From Micromonospora arida (GTDB taxonomy: Bacteria > Actinomycetota > Actinomycetes > Mycobacteriales > Micromonosporaceae): DNA of 64,000 nt. Position numbers and translations under genes: made by a program. Below are positions 42,432 through 51,224 of the stretch, piece by piece. The first letter of the stretch is position 1. Each line of letters starts with the position of its first letter. The notes below the pieces were generated by a model. It worked only from the letters and a program-made list of their open reading frames with translations. It searched no databases and had not been told where the DNA came from. Location of the stretch: contig NZ_QGSY01000164.1 of the NCBI RefSeq assembly GCF_003857035.1, forward strand, positions 53,037 through 117,036, in the 5' to 3' direction.

Positions 42432-42466
42432 GGGCAGGATCCGCACCGGCGGTGCGGATCCTGCCC
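42432..42466. terminator. Bidirectional hairpin between convergent genes
   Basis: Perfect 16-bp stem (42432-42447 with 42451-42466) with a 3-base loop, between the hydrolase (ends 42255) and the SDR (ends 42504). No other gene is seen in 42256-42503. Confidence 0.88.
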
Positions 42467-42503
42467 CCACACATCGGTGGGCGGCCTGCTCGGTGTGGCG
42501 GGA

Positions 42504-43220
42504 TCAGTGACCGGCGTTCTGCCCGCCGTCGACGTGCAGGATCTCGCCGGTGACGAACGGGGCGGACTCGAGGTAGACCACGGCATCGACGACGTCGCTG
42601 GTCTCGCCCATCCGGCCCACCGGGTGCAGACCCGCGAGCGTCTGGTGCGTCTCGACCGGGTGCATCGGGGTCTTGATGACGCCGGGTGCGACGGCGTTGA
42701 CCCGGACACCGCGACCCGCGTACTCGATGGCCAGCGACTTGGTCGCCGAGCTGAGGCCGCCCTTGGTCAACGACGCGAGCACCGACGGGACGTTGGAGTT
42801 GGGCTGGTCGACGAAGCTCGTCGTGATGCTGACGACATGACCGGCCCCGCTGGCCAGCAGGTGCGGCATGGCGCGTTGGGTGAGGTGGAAGAACCCGGCG
42901 AGGTTGATCCCGGTGACCTGGTCGAAGTCCTCGTCGGTGTAGTCGGTGAACGGCTTGGCGACGAAGACGCCGGCGTTGTTCACCAGGCTGTCGATCCGCC
43001 CGAAGCGGTCGAGTGCGGCACGCACCACCCGCTCGGCGGTGTCAGCCTCGGCGATGTCGCCCCGGACCGTGACGATCTCCGGGTCGTCGGACGCGCCGAT
43101 CGAGCGCGAGGTCGCCACGACGCCGTACCCGAGCTTGCGGTAGGCGTCCACGAGACCGGCGCCGATGCCCTGGGAGGCACCGGTGATCACGACGACCTTC
43201 TGGCTCTGACTGCTGTTCAT
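42504..43220 (-). CDS. SDR-family protein lacking the catalytic tyrosine
   Basis: 238 residues. Cofactor motif TGASQGIG (13-20) and NNAG (81-84) are intact, as is the C-terminal VTGEILHVDGGQNAGH. At the active site the expected YxxxK reads ASLTK: Lys153 is present but the Tyr position (149) is Ala. It may therefore act as a binding protein or use another acid/base; some clusters of SDRs share this feature. AAGGTGG lies before the ATG. Divergent from the TetR at 43289 with operator-like dyads between. Confidence 0.9.
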   Translation of the reverse strand: MNSSQSQKVVVITGASQGIGAGLVDAYRKLGYGVVATSRSIGASDDPEIVTVRGDIAEADTAERVVRAALDRFGRIDSLVNNAGVFVAKPFTDYTDEDFDQVTGINLAGFFHLTQRAMPHLLASGAGHVVSITTSFVDQPNSNVPSVLASLTKGGLSSATKSLAIEYAGRGVRVNAVAPGVIKTPMHPVETHQTLAGLHPVGRMGETSDVVDAVVYLESAPFVTGEILHVDGGQNAGH

Positions 43221-43237
43221 GAGGGAACCACCTTCAC

Positions 43238-43274
43238 TAGACGACTGGTCTACTAAAAGCTAGCCGACCGGTCG
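43238..43274. promoter_or_regulatory. TetR-type operators between SDR and TetR genes
   Basis: TAGAC-GACTG-GTCTA (43238-43252) and the palindrome CGACCGGTCG (43265-43274) share the GAC/GTC core and lie 13 bases apart in the 68-base divergent gap. TATCGT at 43277-43282 is a TANNNT -10 only 6 bases before the TetR ATG, so that transcript may be leaderless and covered by the second site. Confidence 0.7.
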
Positions 43275-43288
43275 TGTATCGTCGAGGC

Positions 43289-43909
43289 ATGGGTCGGACC
43301 AGTGACGCGAAGAACAAGATCCTCGACGCGGCCGCCACGCTGATCGAGCAGCGCGGCTACACGGCGCTCGGCGTGGCCGAGATCTGCGCGGCGGCGGGCG
43401 TGCCGAAGGGCAGCTTCTACTACTTCTTCGAGTCGAAGCAGGCGCTCGCCCGCACCGTCATCGACGAGCACTGGGTCACCCAGCGCCGCCAGTGGGAGCA
43501 GTTGCTCGGCAGCGAGCGCGACCCGCTGCAGCGGCTCCGGGACCTGTTCGAGGCCACCGAGGAGGTCCAGCGCGTCGGCCAGCAGAAGGCCGGCGTGGTC
43601 GCGGGCTGCCTGTTCGGCAACCTCGCCCTCGAACTCAGCAACCAGGCCGAGGAGATCCGCGGTCGGCTCCAGGAGATCTTCGAGGAGCAGATCAGCCTCA
43701 TCGAGCAGGTCGTCGTCGAGGCGAAGGAGCGCGGCCTGGCGGGCCCGGCGGTCGACAGCCGGGAGGCCGCCCGATCGATCGTCGCCCAGATCGAGGGACG
43801 GGTCCTGCTCGCGAAGTTGCTCAACGATCCGACCCAGCTGGAGACGCTGTGGCGCAACTGCCTCGATCTCCTCCAGGTGCCGGCGCAGGCGCGGACCACC
43901 ACCGGCTGA
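43289..43909 (+). CDS. TetR-family regulator
   Basis: 206 residues. HTH (about 7-52): KNKILDAAATLIEQRGYTAL, VAEICAAAGVPKGSFYYFFE. The C-terminal domain has AGVVAGCLFGNLALELSNQ, typical of TetR_C_16/AcrR-like YcdC relatives that respond to electrophiles. Probably represses itself and the divergent SDR through the dyads in 43238-43274. Confidence 0.92.
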   Translation: MGRTSDAKNKILDAAATLIEQRGYTALGVAEICAAAGVPKGSFYYFFESKQALARTVIDEHWVTQRRQWEQLLGSERDPLQRLRDLFEATEEVQRVGQQKAGVVAGCLFGNLALELSNQAEEIRGRLQEIFEEQISLIEQVVVEAKERGLAGPAVDSREAARSIVAQIEGRVLLAKLLNDPTQLETLWRNCLDLLQVPAQARTTTG

Positions 43910-43915
43910 ACGGAC

Positions 43916-43932
43916 GACGGTCGCTGACCGTC
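43916..43932 (+). terminator. Short hairpin after TetR gene
   Basis: A 7-bp stem GACGGTC/GACCGTC with a 3-base loop, 6 bases after the stop. Weak, but well placed. Confidence 0.4.
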
Positions 43933-44021
43933 CACTCCGGGCGCACTGCTCGGCCGCTCAGTAGCATCGGCGAGGCACGATATTCAGGCGGACCAATCCC
44001 CGACCGGATCGAGCACTCGAC

Positions 44022-45707
44022 ATGACGACCGAGCAGACCACGTCTCCCCCGCGTGCCGGTGTCGGCATCGCCGCTCAGGGGCTGGGCCAGAGCGTCCGGA
44101 GCGGTCGCCAGATCCTGACCGACATCTGCCTGAGCATCGCGCCGGGCGAGCTGGTCGCGATCATCGGCGCCAGCGGCGCCGGCAAGACCACCCTGCTGGA
44201 GATCCTCGCCGGGGTACAGCGACCGGCGGCGGGCACCGTGACGTACGACGGCAGCGCCGCGGCCGGCACCATCGGTGTGGTTCCGCAGGACGACATCATC
44301 CACCGCGAGCTGCCCCTGGCCCGCACCCTGCGGTACGCCGCCCGACTACGCCTGCCCTCCACCACCGGGCCGGCCGAGATCAGTGACCGTGTCGCGGAGG
44401 TGCTCGCCGAGCTGCGACTCACCGACCGGGCCGCCACGCCGGTCGGCCTGCTCAGCGGCGGTGAACGCAAGCGCGCCAGCATCGCCGTCGAGCTGCTCAC
44501 CCGACCCGGCGTGTTCTTCCTGGACGAGCCCACCTCCGGATTGGACCCGGCGATCGCCGTGGAGCTGCTCCGGCTGCTCCGCGCGCTCGTCGACACAGGT
44601 GCCACCGTCGTGCTGACCACTCACCAGATCACCGACGTGGACCATTGCGACCGGGTCGTCGTGCTGACCCGTCAGGGCCGGCTGGCGTTCACCGGCACCC
44701 CGGCCGCCGCCCGGGAGTTCTTCGGCCTGCGGTCCCTGGTCGAGGTCCACCTCCGGCTCGACGAGGCGACGCAACCCGCCGAGTGGCCCGATCGCTTCGC
44801 CGAGCATCGCGCGGCCGAACAGCGTCCCCGTACCACCGACGACGCTGACGTCGCCGCGACGCCGCCCTGGCGCGTCGGCCGGCTGCGCCAGTGGGCGGTC
44901 CTCACCGCGCGCAACACGGAGATCGTCGGCCGCAACCGGCTGACCCTGGCGATCCTGCTCGGCTCGCCGCTGATGGTGCTCGGCATGTTCGCGCTGCTGT
45001 TCCGCCCGGGGGCGTTCGAGCCGACCAGACCCAGCCCGACGGTGACCGTCATGATCCTGTTCTGGATCGCGTTCGGCGGCTTCTTCTTCGGGCTGACCTA
45101 CGGGCTCCTCCAGATCTGCACCGAGCTGCCGATCCTGCGCCGGGAGCGGCTCGCCGGTGTCCGGCTGGTCCCGTACCTGTTGGCGAAGGTCGCGGTGCTG
45201 CTGCCGCTGCTCGCCCTGGTGGACCTGGCCCTGCTCGGGGTGCTGCGCGCCATGGCCCGGTTACCGCCGGTCGGCGGCACCGACTTCGCCGCCCTGTACG
45301 CGACCCTGCTGCTCTCCTCGGCGGCGGCGCTCGCCCTCGGTCTGCTCTGCTCGGCGGCCGTGTCCGACGCGGCCCAGGCGACGCTCATGCTGCCGATGCT
45401 CTGCTTCCCACAGGTGCTGTTCGTCGGCGCGATCCTGCCGGTGCCGGCCATGGCGGCCGGCGGTCAGTGGCTCAGCTACGCGATGTCGAACCGGTGGGCG
45501 TTCGAGGGCCTGGGGCACACCGCCGGGGTGGAGCGGCTCTGGCGCGACGGCGGCTCCCCGCTCGGCCCGCCGCTGCTGGCCACGTACGGCGACAGCTTCT
45601 CCCGGCCGGTGTGGGTCGACTGGCTGGTGCTCGGCGGTTTCGTGCTGCTCTTCCTGGGCGCGGCCTGGGCGGTCCTGCTCCGACGGGATCCCCGTCGTGC
45701 GTCCTGA
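44022..45707 (+). CDS. ABCG/WHITE-type half-transporter (ATPase fused to ABC-2 permease)
   Basis: 561 residues with ATPase first and membrane part second, the reversed order typical of ABCG. Walker A GASGAGKTT (49-57), signature LLSGGERKRASIAVELLT, Walker B VFFLDEPTSGLDP, switch His in LTTHQITDVDH. The permease half (about 300-555) has six helices, including FWIAFGGFFFGLTYGLLQIC and the long block AMSNRWAFEGLGHTAGVERL. It should work as a dimer exporting a lipid-like or amphipathic product. No Shine-Dalgarno before the ATG, so perhaps leaderless. The downstream PLP-enzyme gene starts 11 bases inside it. Confidence 0.9.
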   Translation: MTTEQTTSPPRAGVGIAAQGLGQSVRSGRQILTDICLSIAPGELVAIIGASGAGKTTLLEILAGVQRPAAGTVTYDGSAAAGTIGVVPQDDIIHRELPLARTLRYAARLRLPSTTGPAEISDRVAEVLAELRLTDRAATPVGLLSGGERKRASIAVELLTRPGVFFLDEPTSGLDPAIAVELLRLLRALVDTGATVVLTTHQITDVDHCDRVVVLTRQGRLAFTGTPAAAREFFGLRSLVEVHLRLDEATQPAEWPDRFAEHRAAEQRPRTTDDADVAATPPWRVGRLRQWAVLTARNTEIVGRNRLTLAILLGSPLMVLGMFALLFRPGAFEPTRPSPTVTVMILFWIAFGGFFFGLTYGLLQICTELPILRRERLAGVRLVPYLLAKVAVLLPLLALVDLALLGVLRAMARLPPVGGTDFAALYATLLLSSAAALALGLLCSAAVSDAAQATLMLPMLCFPQVLFVGAILPVPAMAAGGQWLSYAMSNRWAFEGLGHTAGVERLWRDGGSPLGPPLLATYGDSFSRPVWVDWLVLGGFVLLFLGAAWAVLLRRDPRRAS

Positions 45708-47154
45708 CCCGACGCCACCCGCCTCCCCCACGGCGCTGCCGGGATACGCCGCCACCGGCCGGATCGACGAGCTGCGCGCCAGCGAGTACCGACACCTGGA
45801 CACCGACGGGCAGGTGTACCTCGACTACGCCGGAGCCGGGGTGGCCGCCCAGGCGCAGGTTCGCGCCCACCACGACCGGTTGCTCGCCGGCCTGTACAGC
45901 AACCCCCACTCGGAGAACCCCACGAGCGTGGCGGCGGGCTCGCTGGTGGAGTCGGCGCGACGCGCGGTGCTCGACTTCTTCCGCGCCGACCCGGACGAGT
46001 ACGCGGTCATCTTCACCCCGAACGCCAGCGGCGCCTGCCGGCTGGTCGGCGAGGCGTACGACTTCGGCCGGGCCGCGCCGCTCGTGCTCACCTGGGACAA
46101 CCACAACTCGGTCAACGGCATCCGCGAGTACGCCCGGTCGGCTCGCGCGTCCGTACGCTACCTGCCGCTGAACGGGCCGGAGCTACGGTTCGCCGAGTCG
46201 GACCTGGTCGCGGCGCTGGACGCCAGCCGAGCCCGTCGGTGGGGTCGGCCCGGTCGGCGCGGGCTGTTCGCCTATCCGGCGCAAAGCAACTTCTCCGGGG
46301 TGCAGCACCCGCTGGGCTGGGTGGAGCTGGCCCACCAGCGCGGCTACGACGTGCTGCTCGACGCGGCCGCCTTCGCGCCGACGAACCGGCTGGACCTCGG
46401 CGTCGTCCGGCCGGATTTCGTCTGCCTGAGCTGGTACAAGCTCTTCGGGTATCCCACCGGGGTCGGCGCGCTGTTGGCGCGCCGTTCGGCGCTGGCCCGG
46501 TTGCGCCGACCGTGGTTCGCCGGCGGCACGATCCGCGCGGTGAGCGTGCAGGGCGACTGGCACCGGCCGATGGACGACGAGTCGGCGTTCGAGGACGGCA
46601 CGCTCAACTTCCTGAGCATCCCGGACGTGGAGTTCGGGTTGCGCTGGCTCGACTCGATCGGCGTGGACCTCGTCCACGCCCGGGTCGGCCTGCTCACCGA
46701 GTGGCTGCTGGAGCGGCTGGCCACCCTGCGGCACGACACCGGCGGGCCGCTGGTCCAGGTGTACGGGCCGACGACGGGTGCGGGGCGCGGTGGCACGGTG
46801 ACCTTCAACCTCCGGCACCCGGACGGCACGCTGGTCGACGAACGGCTCGTGGCGCGGGAGGCGGCAACGGCCGGGCTCTCCCTGCGTACCGGCTGTTTCT
46901 GTAACCCGGGCGCGGCCGAGGGCGCGTTCGGGTTGGGCCGGACGTCGATGCGGCAGCGGCTGTTGGCGGGGGTCGACACGATCGACCAGTACCTCGCCGC
47001 GCTGGGGCTACCGACGGGCGGCGCGGTCCGCGTCTCGTTCGGACTGGCCTCGATTGCGACCGACGCGGAGCGCCTCGTCGACTTCGTCCAGTCGACCTAC
47101 CTCAACCGGAGTGCCGGTGCGGAGTCACCTCTGCCACCTCGGCTGCGCTGCTGA
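45697..47154 (+). CDS. Class V aminotransferase, molybdenum-cofactor-sulfurase-like PLP enzyme
   Basis: 485 residues from the GTG at 45697, overlapping the transporter gene. PLP lysine candidate Lys248 in SWYKLFGYPTGVGALL; upstream Asp-His cradle in LTWDNHNSVNGIREYA and VLLDAAAFAPTNRLDLG. Close to the C-terminus RTGCFCNPGA carries Cys400/Cys402, the site at which MOCOS-type enzymes hold persulfide sulfur. The length and these motifs match the NifS-like half of eukaryotic molybdenum cofactor sulfurase, with no MOSC domain attached. It may be a cysteine desulfurase or lyase making a sulfur-containing or tailored metabolite, exported by the coupled ABCG protein (inference). Confidence 0.88.
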   Translation: MRPDPTPPASPTALPGYAATGRIDELRASEYRHLDTDGQVYLDYAGAGVAAQAQVRAHHDRLLAGLYSNPHSENPTSVAAGSLVESARRAVLDFFRADPDEYAVIFTPNASGACRLVGEAYDFGRAAPLVLTWDNHNSVNGIREYARSARASVRYLPLNGPELRFAESDLVAALDASRARRWGRPGRRGLFAYPAQSNFSGVQHPLGWVELAHQRGYDVLLDAAAFAPTNRLDLGVVRPDFVCLSWYKLFGYPTGVGALLARRSALARLRRPWFAGGTIRAVSVQGDWHRPMDDESAFEDGTLNFLSIPDVEFGLRWLDSIGVDLVHARVGLLTEWLLERLATLRHDTGGPLVQVYGPTTGAGRGGTVTFNLRHPDGTLVDERLVAREAATAGLSLRTGCFCNPGAAEGAFGLGRTSMRQRLLAGVDTIDQYLAALGLPTGGAVRVSFGLASIATDAERLVDFVQSTYLNRSAGAESPLPPRLRC

Positions 47155-47162
47155 CCTGCCGA

Positions 47163-47561
47163 CTAGCTGACCTGGGCCACCGGCGCCGGGCGGTGCTTGA
47201 TCTCCTCCATGAACGGGAACCGGGCGGTCAGCTCGGCGAACGTCAGGCCGGCCCGCCAGGCAGCGGCCACCTGGGCGACCTGCACCAGGTCCATGACGTC
47301 ACCGCGGGCGAGAACCTCTCCCGAGACGCGCAGGTCAATCATGAAGTATCGGGCCTGCGAGCCCAGCCCCACGCAGACCACGCCCTCGTCGGAGTGCAGC
47401 TCGGCGCAGGTGAACCGGGCCCGCCCCTGCTCCGGCGCGGTCACCCGGCCGATGTCGAGCCCGTGGCGGGCAGCGGTTTCGATCAGCGCGGGGGCCAGGC
47501 CACCCCGCTCGACCAGATCCGGGTAGAGGCGCACACCCAGCGCCGTCGACGCCTCGCTCAT
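47163..47561 (-). CDS. DUF6193-like protein
   Basis: 132 residues from the ATG at 47561, with GGAAGTGGGAG upstream. The pattern LYPDLVERGGLAPALIETAA at the start, a central ARYFMIDLRVSGEVLARGDV and a terminal AAWRAGLTFAELTARFPFME is what I remember of DUF6193, often annotated as natural-product-biosynthesis protein. That assignment is from memory and should be checked. Ends 8 bases from the convergent PLP-enzyme gene with no terminator between. Confidence 0.65.
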   Translation of the reverse strand: MSEASTALGVRLYPDLVERGGLAPALIETAARHGLDIGRVTAPEQGRARFTCAELHSDEGVVCVGLGSQARYFMIDLRVSGEVLARGDVMDLVQVAQVAAAWRAGLTFAELTARFPFMEEIKHRPAPVAQVS

Positions 47562-47843
47562 GACTGACTCCCACTTCCTTGTGACAGAGACCAGCAGCGC
47601 GCAGGTTACGGGAAAGTTTCCGGCACGCCTCGTCATCCTGTCCCGCGTGGACGCCCCACGGCAATAGGAAGGGTCGATTCGACCGCTATCGAGTAACCCT
47701 CGGCCGCGCCGAACTCCTTCGATGGGTCGCGTCGTCCATCTCGGAGGCATCGAGCGATGCAACGGCGACGACCGGGGTCAGCGCTCCGCCGCTCACTGGT
47801 CAGCATCGGGCGGTAACGGACAGTCGTGATACTGGAAACACTC

Positions 47844-47894
47844 TTGACAGAAAGGCATGATATCGACATGCTTCGCTTTAGAGAGCGCTCTCTA
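47844..47894 (+). promoter_or_regulatory. Promoter and LacI/CebR-like operator of the GH16 gene
   Basis: TTGACA at 47844-47849 with a weak CATGCT -10 at 47867-47872. Just downstream, TAGAGAGCGCTCTCTA (47879-47894) is a perfect 16-bp palindrome centred on GAGCGCTC, the core of actinobacterial CebR-type operators that control beta-glucan use. It would block transcription near the start site. The rest of 47562-47938 shows no gene. Confidence 0.75.
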
Positions 47895-47938
47895 CCCTGG
47901 CGAACCGCCTCCACCACTCCCAAGCTGAGGAGCCTCCC

Positions 47939-49198
47939 GTGTTCACAGCCCGGCCCAGCCTCCGCTTCCGCCCCCTCGTACTCCTGGCGGCCGCCCTCGT
48001 CGCGACCGCGACGGCGCTCGTCGTCCCGGCGCACCCCGACCGGGCCGAGGCCGCCATCGGCCCCATCAGCTGGCAGGACGAGTTCAACTCTCCCGCCGGC
48101 ACGCCCGTCGACCAGAACAAGTGGCGGTTCGACACCGGCGGCGGCGGCTGGGGCAACAACGAGCGGCAGTACTACACGAACAGCACCAGCAACGCCGTCC
48201 ACGACGGCCAGGGCAACCTGGTCATCACCGCCCGCCGGGACAATCCCGCCAACTACCAGTGCCACTACGGGCGCTGCGAGTACACGTCGGCACGGTTGCT
48301 GACGGCGGCCACCTTCACCCAGACGTACGGGCGGTTCGAGGCCCGGATCAAGATCCCGCGCGGTCAGGGCATCTGGCCGGCCTTCTGGATGCTCGGCACC
48401 GGCGGCGGGTGGCCCGACGCGGGCGAGATCGACGTCATGGAGAACATCGGCAGGGAGCCCAACACCGTCTACGGCACCGTGCACGGGCCCGGCTACTCCG
48501 GCGGCGGCGGCATCACGGGCAGCCGCACCCTTGACGCGCCGCTCGCCGACACCTTCCACACCTACCGGGTGGACTGGGAGCCGAACGTCATCACCTGGTA
48601 CGTCGACGGGGTGCAGTACCACCGGGTCGATCCCGCTCGGCTCGGCGGCAGCCGCTGGGTGTTCGACCACCCCTTCTTCATGATCCTCAACGTGGCGGTC
48701 GGTGGTAACTGGCCCGGTTACCCGGACGGCTCGACCCAGTTCCCGCAGCAGATGCTCGTCGACTACGTCCGGGTGTCCAGCTACACCTCGGGTGGCGGGG
48801 GCGACCCGACTCCCGGCACCAACCGGATCCGGGGCGCGCAGAGCGGTCGCTGCATCGACATCCCCGGCGCCGACCCGGTCGAGGGCGCCAAACTCCAGAT
48901 CTGGGACTGCAACACCACGGCGGCCCAGAACTGGACCTTCGCCTCCGACGGGACCGTCCGCGCGATGGGCAAGTGCATGGACCCGGCCTGGGCCGGCACC
49001 GCCAACGGCACCGAGGTCAACCTGGTCAGTTGCAACGGCAACACCGCGCAACGCTTCACCCTCAACGCCTCCGGCGACCTGGTCAACCTCAACGCCAACA
49101 AGTGCGTCGACGTACGGGAGGCCAACCCCAACAACGGCGGCAAGCTGCACCTGTGGGACTGCCTCGGCGCCGCCAACCAGAAGTGGTCTCGCATCTGA
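47939..49198 (+). CDS. Secreted GH16 beta-1,3-glucanase with CBM13 (ricin-B) domain
   Basis: 419 residues. The GTG at 47939 follows GAGGAG by 7 bases. Signal peptide to about residue 40 (ending DRAEA). GH16 domain (about 40-285): WQDEFNSPAGTPVDQNKWRF, and the catalytic GEIDVMENIG with Glu163, Asp165 and Glu168 (ExDxxE form of laminarinases). A Gly/Pro linker then leads to a CBM13 beta-trefoil (about 295-419) with QNWTF, QRFTL and QKWSRI as the QxW repeats. It should hydrolyse beta-1,3-glucan of fungal or algal walls outside the cell. Confidence 0.95.
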   Translation: MFTARPSLRFRPLVLLAAALVATATALVVPAHPDRAEAAIGPISWQDEFNSPAGTPVDQNKWRFDTGGGGWGNNERQYYTNSTSNAVHDGQGNLVITARRDNPANYQCHYGRCEYTSARLLTAATFTQTYGRFEARIKIPRGQGIWPAFWMLGTGGGWPDAGEIDVMENIGREPNTVYGTVHGPGYSGGGGITGSRTLDAPLADTFHTYRVDWEPNVITWYVDGVQYHRVDPARLGGSRWVFDHPFFMILNVAVGGNWPGYPDGSTQFPQQMLVDYVRVSSYTSGGGGDPTPGTNRIRGAQSGRCIDIPGADPVEGAKLQIWDCNTTAAQNWTFASDGTVRAMGKCMDPAWAGTANGTEVNLVSCNGNTAQRFTLNASGDLVNLNANKCVDVREANPNNGGKLHLWDCLGAANQKWSRI

Positions 49199-49368
49199 TC
49201 AACCCGAGCACGAAGGCGAGGGCCGTCCGAGGTGAACTACGGGCGGCCCACCGCCGTTGGAGCCTCGCCCACCTCCTCGAACCGGATTGACTCGATGGGA
49301 GGGGAGGTCCGGCTCATGCCCACTATGTTCGGATTAGTCAAGAATCCGGCAGTTCCGGGAGTGAGCTC

Positions 49369-50391
49369 ATGTCGCACCACCTCGATACGCCCCTGGCCGC
49401 CCAGGGCGGCCAGTTGTACATCGACGACCTGTACGTCTTCAACGGTGACCGCGCCACGGTGTTCGTCATGGACGTCAACAGCTCGGTGACCAGGGCCGAC
49501 ATCAAGCGCGGCTTCCACGCCGAGGCGCGTTACGAGATCAAGATTCACATCAACCGCGCCGAGGTGGAGGACCTGACCTACCGATTCGCCTTCGGCGAGC
49601 CGGACGGCGACGCCCGGCAGGCCCTCCAGTTGTACGAGCTCACCGGAGCGGATGCCCGCGACGACGCCGCGATGGGCACCCCCATCGCCGAGGGGCGAAC
49701 CGGCGAGGTGACGACCGGCGGCAACGTCCGGATCTGGGCCGGCCGGATCACCGACCCCTTCTTCATCGACCTCGACGAACTCGCCACCGTCAACGGCGCG
49801 GTCAAGAACGGTTCGCGGGTGGACCGCTCGGCGTGGCGGGCCGACCAGGCCAAGAACAGCTTCGCCGGCACCACCGTCGAGTCGATCGTCCTCGAGGTCT
49901 CCCACGACGAGCCGCTGCTGCGCGACGGCACCGAGATCGGCGTGTGGTGTCGCACCATGCTGGCCACCGACGCCGGCGGATGGCGCCAGATCAACCGCGC
50001 CGCCCACCCCATGATGTGGCCGATCTTCTGGCCCCACGACACCGACTTCTCCGACCCCGCCAACTTCCGGCATCCCAGCAACGACCTCGCCGAGGGCGGG
50101 GAGGAGATCGCGAACGCGGTCGCCGGGGTGGTCAAGGCGAACGGCACCGCACCGGACCCGCAGGCGTACGGCTGGAGCGTCGCCCGGCAGCTCTACCCCG
50201 ACCTGCTCTCGTACAAGGTCGGCACGGCCGCGAACTTCGGCTTCGCGGTCCGCAACGGGCGCACCCTGGCCGACAACGTGCCCGAGGTGATGTTCTCCCT
50301 GGTCCTCAACACCGGCACCACGGCGGGCCTCACCTCGGAGGTCACCAAGGCCGCCCGTTCCGCCACGTTCCCGTACGTGGTCGCGGCCTGA
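49369..50391 (+). CDS. DUF4331 family protein
   Basis: 340 residues, starting MSHHLDTPLAAQGGQLYIDD, the hallmark of DUF4331. Further blocks: VFVMDVNSSVTRADIKRGFH, VRIWAGRITDPFFIDLDELA, IVLEVSHDEPLLRDGTEIGV, SYKVGTAANFGFAVRNGRTL. GGGAG lies 6 bases before the ATG. There is no signal peptide, although many members are secreted. Catalytic role unknown. Confidence 0.9.
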   Translation: MSHHLDTPLAAQGGQLYIDDLYVFNGDRATVFVMDVNSSVTRADIKRGFHAEARYEIKIHINRAEVEDLTYRFAFGEPDGDARQALQLYELTGADARDDAAMGTPIAEGRTGEVTTGGNVRIWAGRITDPFFIDLDELATVNGAVKNGSRVDRSAWRADQAKNSFAGTTVESIVLEVSHDEPLLRDGTEIGVWCRTMLATDAGGWRQINRAAHPMMWPIFWPHDTDFSDPANFRHPSNDLAEGGEEIANAVAGVVKANGTAPDPQAYGWSVARQLYPDLLSYKVGTAANFGFAVRNGRTLADNVPEVMFSLVLNTGTTAGLTSEVTKAARSATFPYVVAA

Positions 50392-50481
50392 ATCCGCTCG
50401 CAGGGCTCGGCGGCCGGTACGGCGCCGAGCCCTTGCCGTGCGCGCCCTCCGCGCGGGCCCAGCGCGCGCGGCGGGCCATGC

Positions 50482-50557
50482 ATGATCGTGCTCGATCCAG
50501 GAAAGAGGCCCCTCCCGCGAACACGACGCCGCCGCATCCAGGATCGAGCACGATCAT
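50482..50557. repeat. 17-bp perfect inverted repeat with 42-base loop
   Basis: ATGATCGTGCTCGATCC (50482-50498) and its exact complement (50541-50557). It lies 90 bases after the DUF4331 stop and 105 before the next start. The GATC-rich ends and long loop resemble the elements at 15103, 26164 and 52286. No gene in 50392-50662. Confidence 0.75.
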
Positions 50558-50662
50558 CGAACGTCCACCGGGTGATGCTCGCGTCATTCGAGCATGAATG
50601 GGCGTTTTGCGTAGTTAGTCTCTTAAGTGCTTCCCAGCGCACTTCAGCACAAAGGAGACTCG

Positions 50663-51208
50663 ATGCGTAGAAAGATTCTCGCGGGCTTGGCCGGCGTCGC
50701 CGCCGTCGTAGCGCTCGCCGGACCGGCCGCCGCGGACACCACGGGTGACACGATCGTGACCCTCACCGTCGACGCCGCCGGCGGCCTGTCGATCACCGTG
50801 CCGGCGACGGCCAACATCGGTCACGGCATTGAGGGCTCGACCGTCACCGGTCTGCTCGGCCCGGTCACCGTGCTGGACCAGCGAGGTTCGCTCACCCCCA
50901 ACTGGACGGCCACCGTCATCTCCACCGACTTCATCACCGGTGGCGGCTCCTCCGGGGAGACGATCCCGAACATCAACGTTCTGTACTGGTCCGGCCCCGC
51001 TACGGCGACCGCCGGCTCTGGCACCTTCACGCCGGGCCAACCCACCGCGGCCCAGCAGGTGATCATCAACGTCCCCCGGACGGCGATGACACACACCGGT
51101 GGCACCGGCAACAACTTCGCCACCTGGAACCCCACCCTGGTGGTGAACATCCCCGTCGGCACCGTCCAGGGTGTCTACACCGGGACGGTGACACATTCGG
51201 TGTTCTGA
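50663..51208 (+). CDS. Secreted WxL-like domain protein
   Basis: 181 residues. AAAGGAG lies 6 bases before the ATG; signal peptide 1-25 (ending GPAAA). The mature protein is a single beta-rich domain: GGLSITVPATANIGHG, GPVTVLDQRGSLTPNWTATV, GETIPNINVLYWSGPA, NFATWNPTLVVNIPVGTV, TGTVTHSVF. Block order and the placing of Trp match WxL surface domains of Firmicutes, where the motif follows a DxRG block, though here it is WTA rather than WxL. The C-terminus of the large protein at 52392-55400 is a clear paralogue. The following gene encodes a DUF916/DUF3324 protein, the usual WxL partner. Probably non-covalently attached to the cell surface. Confidence 0.82.
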   Translation: MRRKILAGLAGVAAVVALAGPAAADTTGDTIVTLTVDAAGGLSITVPATANIGHGIEGSTVTGLLGPVTVLDQRGSLTPNWTATVISTDFITGGGSSGETIPNINVLYWSGPATATAGSGTFTPGQPTAAQQVIINVPRTAMTHTGGTGNNFATWNPTLVVNIPVGTVQGVYTGTVTHSVF

Positions 51209-51224
51209 GCCGCTCGGCCGGCTG

